Source of the DNA: Bacteroidales bacterium | GTDB taxonomy: Bacteria; Bacteroidota; Bacteroidia; Bacteroidales; UBA932 | DNA length: 36,681 nt | NCBI GenBank assembly: GCA_017559545.1 | Contig: JAFYRK010000008.1 | Location: forward strand, 1 to 36,681 | Direction of reading: 5' to 3' | In this document: piece after piece, positions 33,151 to 36,681 of the stretch | Position numbering within the stretch: the first letter of the stretch is position 1 | Layout of the letters: every line of letters starts with the position of its first letter | Notes under the pieces: model-generated | Told to the model about the DNA's origin: nothing | Database searches by the model: none | What the model saw: only the letters and a program-made list of their open reading frames with translations | Position numbers and translations under genes: made by a program

Positions 33151-34479
33151 TTATTCTACTACGATGAATTCTGTTCTTCGGTTTTCCGGTGCAGTCGGAT
33201 TTTCCGGGTTCTTAGGCTCCGATGAGCCCTTGCCTATAGCCTCGAGACGAGATGCGTCAATTCCGCGTGAGATCATGAAGTCAACAGCTGCCTGTGCTCT
33301 CTGTTCTGAAAGCTTCTGGTTGAATGTGGCGTCGCCTTCTGCAGAAGTGTGGCCGACAAGCTGAAGCTTGATAGAAGGGTGCTTCTGCATCATCTTTGCG
33401 AGGTCGTGAAGAACGAACTTTGCGCTTTCGCTGAGGTCAGCCTTTCCGGCAACGAACTCTGCTGCGTTGAAGTTCTTTTCGATCTCCTCGATCTGCTGAA
33501 CATATACAGTGTCAACTACAGTTACGACCTTCTCTACCTCTACGATCTGTGGCTCTGGCTTTCTGCCGAGGAGAGCAGCGAGAAGTGCAAGAAGTATTAC
33601 GATAGCTGCGATTGCTATCCAAAGACCTGCCTTTGACTTCTTCTTCTCCTCCGGCACCGGTGGAACGTAGCCGTTGAGGTATTCCAGATAGAACTGACCT
33701 TTTTTCCCTCCGCCGGGAGCCTTCTCGAAGTCTGCTACAAGGATTCCGTACTGTTTAGCATGAGTAGCAAATGCTTCGAAGCAGTTCTTTGTCCACATTA
33801 TGCGGAATGCTACCTTTGTTCCGTCGCCCATTGTGAGAAGTTCGTCTTCTTTGATGAAGTAGTCTAACCAGCCGTTTTCATGTGTGGCATTCTCCTCGAT
33901 AGGGATAAATATTTCTTTGCCGTCCGCTGTTGGATTAAGCTGCTTAGGGAACGCTTTGCGAAGATCCTCAAGAGTTGCATGAGGATACATGATCATATAA
34001 GCATGCGCGATGCCGAGAGCAGTGCGGTTCTGGGCCTTGCCATATACCCTTACTTTTGCACTTGCAAGCTCTGCTGCTGTTGCCTGAACGTTTGGAGTAG
34101 CTTCAACTTCAGCTTTCTTTGCGAGAGACTCTGTGGTTACCTGTGCTTTTCCGCCGTCAGCTGAAGCTGTTCCGGCTGCGGTAGCGAGAGTGGCAGCATC
34201 ATCAGCAAACTGAGTGTCGTCAGCGTTGGCTACCTGTACTCCGATACCATAAAGCTCTGCAACCTTCTTCTCAAAGGTTCCTACCTTTGTGTTGCCTTTT
34301 ACTGTAAACTCGCCACCTGCGAAACCTTCTGCGCGGATAGATGCAAGTGTTGCCTCGTCATCTGCGAGCTCCTTGCAATCAACTGTAGTGTAAACGCGGA
34401 GTGTTGCCCCGAAATTTTCTTTAAAGCTGGCCTTCAAGTTTTTGACTTTGGTTCGGCCATCCAGTGTAAAATCTGCCAT
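33151..34479 (-). CDS. Membrane-anchored OmpA-type protein with two N-terminal repeated modules
   Basis: The 442-residue protein has four parts. Residues 1-100 are two copies of the module (FTLDGRTKVKNLKASFKENFG; FTVKGNTKVGTFEKKVAELYG). Residues 140-255 are an alpha/beta domain I cannot name (ATLEDLRKAFPKQLN, TMGDGTKVAFRIMWTK). A single membrane helix lies at 285-305. The C-terminus (about 335-442) is an OmpA/peptidoglycan-binding domain with LVGHTSAEGDATFN and ENRRTEF. There is no signal peptide, so the modules should face the cytoplasm and the OmpA domain the periplasm and cell wall. This topology could connect cytoplasmic module proteins to the envelope. Confidence 0.85.
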   Translation of the reverse strand: MADFTLDGRTKVKNLKASFKENFGATLRVYTTVDCKELADDEATLASIRAEGFAGGEFTVKGNTKVGTFEKKVAELYGIGVQVANADDTQFADDAATLATAAGTASADGGKAQVTTESLAKKAEVEATPNVQATAAELASAKVRVYGKAQNRTALGIAHAYMIMYPHATLEDLRKAFPKQLNPTADGKEIFIPIEENATHENGWLDYFIKEDELLTMGDGTKVAFRIMWTKNCFEAFATHAKQYGILVADFEKAPGGGKKGQFYLEYLNGYVPPVPEEKKKSKAGLWIAIAAIVILLALLAALLGRKPEPQIVEVEKVVTVVDTVYVQQIEEIEKNFNAAEFVAGKADLSESAKFVLHDLAKMMQKHPSIKLQLVGHTSAEGDATFNQKLSEQRAQAAVDFMISRGIDASRLEAIGKGSSEPKNPENPTAPENRRTEFIVVE

Positions 34480-34512
34480 ATGTTGAATAGCTTTATCGTC
34501 GGTTGCTTGGTC

Positions 34513-34869
34513 TTAGAATTCTGTGCGGGAAGCTTCGCCGATGGTCATGTCGTTCGGAACGAGTTTGCTGCCTTTCTTGATCTGTACGGTTACACCGAAT
34601 TGTGTGTCGAAGAGTTTCTCAGCGTCACCTACCTTCATGCTGCCCTTGATCTTCATGCCGTCAGCCTTGGTGTCGACTGTCTTGCTGGTCTTGTCGTTGA
34701 GCTGCTTGAGTGTGAGGTCTCCGTCAGCGATCTGCTTTCCTTTATAGAATACGAGCTCTACGCCGAATGCTTTTTCGAATTCGGATGAAATTGTCTTCAG
34801 CTTTTTGTTAGGAGCTACTGTGAATTCAGCCTTAGTGAAATTGTCTTTGATTTTGTCAAAAAGTCCCAT
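34513..34869 (-). CDS. Small protein with two divergent copies of the repeated module
   Basis: The 118-residue protein starts MGLFDKIKDNFTK. It has one module FTVAPNKKLKTISSEFEKAFG followed by VELVFYKGKQIADGDLTLKQL, and a second, MKIKGSMKVGDAEKLFDTQFG then LVPNDMTI. The first copy looks ubiquitin-like by eye (ubiquitin has LIFAGKQLEDGRTLSDY), which hints at a beta-grasp fold; this is not proof. It is the first gene of the minus-strand run and lies about 50 bases downstream of the structured RNA. Confidence 0.75.
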   Translation of the reverse strand: MGLFDKIKDNFTKAEFTVAPNKKLKTISSEFEKAFGVELVFYKGKQIADGDLTLKQLNDKTSKTVDTKADGMKIKGSMKVGDAEKLFDTQFGVTVQIKKGSKLVPNDMTIGEASRTEF

Positions 34870-34918
34870 TGCGGTATCTGTTTTACTCTCCGTCCCTTGA
34901 GAATATAGGGTTATAAAT

Positions 34919-35113
34919 ACGGAAAGCGTGGGACGTTGGCATTATTTCAGCTGATAGGCCCTAGGAATTGCCTTGGTAATGAAATAAGCAACAGCCCACG
35001 CAGATATCGGGACCCCATGATGGGTGTAGATACCGGTGAGGAAGTCAGCTTATTCTCTTACCGTAATGAATTTCCTAGGTTCATCAGCGAGAATGAAGCT
35101 AAACACTTTCCGT
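34919..35113 (-). ncRNA. Structured RNA, 6S-like long hairpin (or structured leader)
   Basis: The 383-bp gap between the kinase and the first module gene has no credible ORF. It folds as one long interrupted hairpin of 195 nt. Nested perfect stems, in plus coordinates, are 35106-35113/34919-34926, 35083-35088/34950-34955, 35072-35079/34960-34967, 35058-35062/34975-34979, 35048-35054/34983-34989, 35029-35034/35003-35008 (one G-U), and an apical hairpin at 35014-35024. A consensus promoter (35131-35161) would start it on the minus strand. The size and rod shape with internal loops resemble 6S RNA. No U-tract terminator follows, so it could instead be the long 5' leader of the module operon. Confidence 0.65.
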
Positions 35114-35130
35114 GTTAGTCGTATGTGCTA

Positions 35131-35161
35131 CAAATATAGCAAAACAAATTTTATAAAACAA
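35131..35161 (-). promoter_or_regulatory. Promoter of the structured RNA / module operon
   Basis: The minus strand has TTG (35161-35159), a 20-nt spacer and TATATTTG (35138-35131), an exact match to the Bacteroidota pattern. Transcription should begin near 35125, about 12 nt before the long hairpin. No other promoter is seen before the gene at 34869. Confidence 0.75.
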
Positions 35162-35252
35162 CGTAACGGCTCCTCAAATGCGGGCTGTCGCTTGTTGAAG
35201 TCTTCTATTTCGCAAAAGTATATATAAAGCAGTAATGCTTCAATTGTCTTTT

Positions 35253-36449
35253 TTAGTCTTTTATCGTGCTGTATGGTCGGTATGACTCATCATTGCCTAT
35301 CAGGTTCACATAGAATATACGTTCATCTGGACTCATTTCATGGTTCATCATACTTTCCATCCGGCAGATATGATTGACGACTCTGTCGTAATGTTTGTTC
35401 ACAAGGGTTTGGTAATGGAGGGTGAATCCGCTGACAAGAGCTTGATCGTCAGTTAGTTTCGGAAATGTCTTCCATATCTTTCCTAGTTCATTGTACGTTT
35501 TAGAGAGTTCTATGTAGCCGAATTCCTGGAACGGAATGTTTTCCAATTTGCTGTCCAATTCTGCGAAGGCTGCGTCAACCTTCTTCTTTGTGTCGTTATA
35601 CACGGAGTCGCAGAACATTGCCTTGGCATTTTCGCGGTCCTTGAATTCCTTGAGATCCACGACTTTCTTGCCGAGAGATATTCCGACCGAGGCAAGCAGG
35701 GTCAAGATAATGGCAGCGGAGGCTGTGAGGAGAGGGTAGTGTCTGCGCTTTATTGCCTTCTGGAGTGATTCCACGTCAGCATATCGATCGGATGCATTCA
35801 TGCGGGACGCCTTGGACGATATCCTTCCAAGTCTTTTACCGAAAATATCCTTCATTATCTTACCGAGAGAAAAGATGTCGCTGCGACTGTCGGTCTTTTC
35901 TTGTCTCAGCAGTTCAGGTGAGGCATACTCTGCTGTGCATCCTAATGTCTTTGTAAGGTAATGGGCATCGTCGTCCGAAAGTCCGAAATCAATGATCTTG
36001 ACGGTGTTGTCGACTCGTGTTATGAGTATATTTCCCGGCTTGAGGTCGTTGTGTATAATACCTTTGCGGTGCATGTACGCAGAAGCTTCCAGAATCTGGG
36101 TGAATACCTTTTTTCTTGTCTCCATTGAGGGATTTTCAGCAATGAACTCACCAAGAGTCCTTCCGTCCACGTATTCCATTACTAAACCAGGCCCCACAGG
36201 AGAATCCTCCTCAAACGTGAATACGTTGATTATATGTGGATGAGACAGAGTGATTGATAGCTCATATTCTCGTCTTATAAGTGCTTCAAACCTGCTGTTT
36301 CCGTCTTTTGCGGTCTTTATGATGAAGTATTTTCCAGCTCTTGCGACACGATAAAGCGTGTTGATAGTTCCTTCCTTGATAAGGATGGGTCCGTAATATG
36401 TTTCACCGACTAACTTTTCAATAGGGAGAATCTCTGAATCGCTCTGCAT
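35253..36449 (-). CDS. Membrane-bound Ser/Thr protein kinase (Hanks type)
   Basis: The 398-residue protein has an N-terminal kinase domain (about 15-235). Lys45 lies in FIIKTAKDG, the catalytic loop is HNDLKPGN (Asp135), DFG is at 154-156 and the SPE triplet at 177-179. The glycine-rich loop is degenerate (KEGTINTLYRV). A membrane helix at about 239-259 leads to an extracytoplasmic helical domain of ~140 residues with no recognised family. The catalytic residues are intact, so activity is expected. It faces a divergent gene at 36532 and lies directly upstream of the structured RNA and module operon, which may contain its substrates. Confidence 0.92.
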   Translation of the reverse strand: MQSDSEILPIEKLVGETYYGPILIKEGTINTLYRVARAGKYFIIKTAKDGNSRFEALIRREYELSITLSHPHIINVFTFEEDSPVGPGLVMEYVDGRTLGEFIAENPSMETRKKVFTQILEASAYMHRKGIIHNDLKPGNILITRVDNTVKIIDFGLSDDDAHYLTKTLGCTAEYASPELLRQEKTDSRSDIFSLGKIMKDIFGKRLGRISSKASRMNASDRYADVESLQKAIKRRHYPLLTASAAIILTLLASVGISLGKKVVDLKEFKDRENAKAMFCDSVYNDTKKKVDAAFAELDSKLENIPFQEFGYIELSKTYNELGKIWKTFPKLTDDQALVSGFTLHYQTLVNKHYDRVVNHICRMESMMNHEMSPDERIFYVNLIGNDESYRPYSTIKD

Positions 36450-36494
36450 TTCTTGTCTTTTTATGTCTTATCTCTTCGTTTAGGCTTGCTGCAG

Positions 36495-36524
36495 TTGTGC
36501 CCTCAAATATAATCATTATTTTTG
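36495..36524 (+). promoter_or_regulatory. Promoter of the divergent gene at 36532
   Basis: TTG (36495-36497), a 19-nt spacer and TATTTTTG (36517-36524) match the Bacteroidota consensus. The ATG is only 7 bases further on, giving a very short leader. Confidence 0.7.
36504..36511 (-). promoter_or_regulatory. Candidate -7 element for the kinase gene
   Basis: The minus strand reads TATATTTG, 54 bases upstream of the kinase start. A -33 TTG is not evident. It overlaps the spacer of the divergent promoter at 36495-36524, so the two may exclude each other. Confidence 0.4.
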
Positions 36525-36531
36525 TCGGCAT

Positions 36532-36681
36532 ATGAATGTAAAGTCCGATTTGCCACAGATAGCACAGCTTAAAAGACAGGTCGAGCAGTCTATTGATTTT
36601 CCTCTGTCTACTCATGGTGATTTCCTGCGATTATCAGCAGGAATAGAATTCACGTTGCGAGAACACATGTCAGAAAGTACC
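36532..36681 (+). CDS. Partial gene of unknown function, runs off the window
   Basis: The frame is open for 50 codons from ATG to the last base. It begins MNVKSDLPQIAQLKRQVEQS and continues with THGDFLRLSAGIEFTLREHMSEST. The good promoter just upstream supports the start. From memory, similar N-termini occur in Bacteroidota proteins that continue with a helix-turn-helix-like region, so a DNA-binding regulator is possible, but the decisive part is missing. It is divergent from the kinase gene. Confidence 0.6.
   Translation, partial: MNVKSDLPQIAQLKRQVEQSIDFPLSTHGDFLRLSAGIEFTLREHMSEST

Noticed and set aside
34936-35118. Short plus-strand ORF (60 codons) over the structured RNA
   Set aside because: The sequence is explained by complementary arms of the long hairpin, and the promoter points the other way.
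36418-36615. 65-codon minus-strand ORF upstream of the kinase
   Set aside because: It overlaps the kinase start in another frame and covers both divergent promoters; the plus-strand frame at 36532 is better supported.

Overview
The window looks like a chromosomal segment of a Bacteroidales (Bacteroidota) bacterium. The evidence is a fused SecDF, a fumarate reductase/succinate dehydrogenase iron-sulfur subunit, single-chain glycyl-tRNA synthetase, a Bacteroidota-type TonB, the SufS-SufE-SufT order, and repeated -33/-7 promoters of the TTG-N19..20-TAnnTTTG type. I cannot name the genus from sequence alone.

Positions 1-23260 are mostly housekeeping. They hold the end of the fumarate reductase Fe-S subunit, hflX and tonB (minus), ybeY-mnmG (plus), ruvA (minus), a plus-strand run sufS-sufE-sufT-folK-glyS-secreted protein, a ThiL-like protein (minus), a secreted EEP-family phosphatase/nuclease (plus), dnaE and secDF (minus), and a plus-strand envelope operon (SPOR/propeller protein, NfeD, FloA). 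Three ParB-type parS-like palindromes lie within 2.2 kb (4795, 5350, 7018). One is inside mnmG, in a stretch that makes this MnmG unusually long. Another sits at the centre of a 38-bp perfect palindrome that also serves as the mnmG/ruvA terminator. This suggests a chromosome-segregation locus.

Positions 23260-24910 are a junction. A REP-associated-type tyrosine transposase gene lies between two hairpins with related cores. It is followed by tRNA-Ser(GCT), whose 3' end is duplicated 112 bp downstream, the pattern left by integration at a tRNA gene.

Positions 24915-34869 hold an almost unbroken minus-strand accessory run. Read in transcription order it encodes: a small protein with two copies of a ~45-residue module; an OmpA-type membrane protein with two more copies; a third small protein with two copies; a basic coiled-coil protein; a Lys/Ala-rich-tailed protein with two copies; a PD-(D/E)XK nuclease-like protein; pyrrolidone-carboxylate peptidase; an outer-membrane barrel-like protein; a voltage-gated-type channel; an M20/M28/M42-type metallopeptidase; a decayed third channel copy; a six-repeat secreted protein; and a second channel. 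A 195-nt highly structured RNA with its own good promoter lies upstream (34919-35113). Above it is a membrane Ser/Thr kinase (35253-36449), divergent from a further gene that runs off the window.

This kinase / structured RNA / module-protein / channel / peptidase cassette is the best candidate for an undescribed system. Eight copies of one module in four adjacent proteins, and two channels that both carry DPGGFA where potassium channels have TVGYGD, are directly visible. Any joint function is inference.
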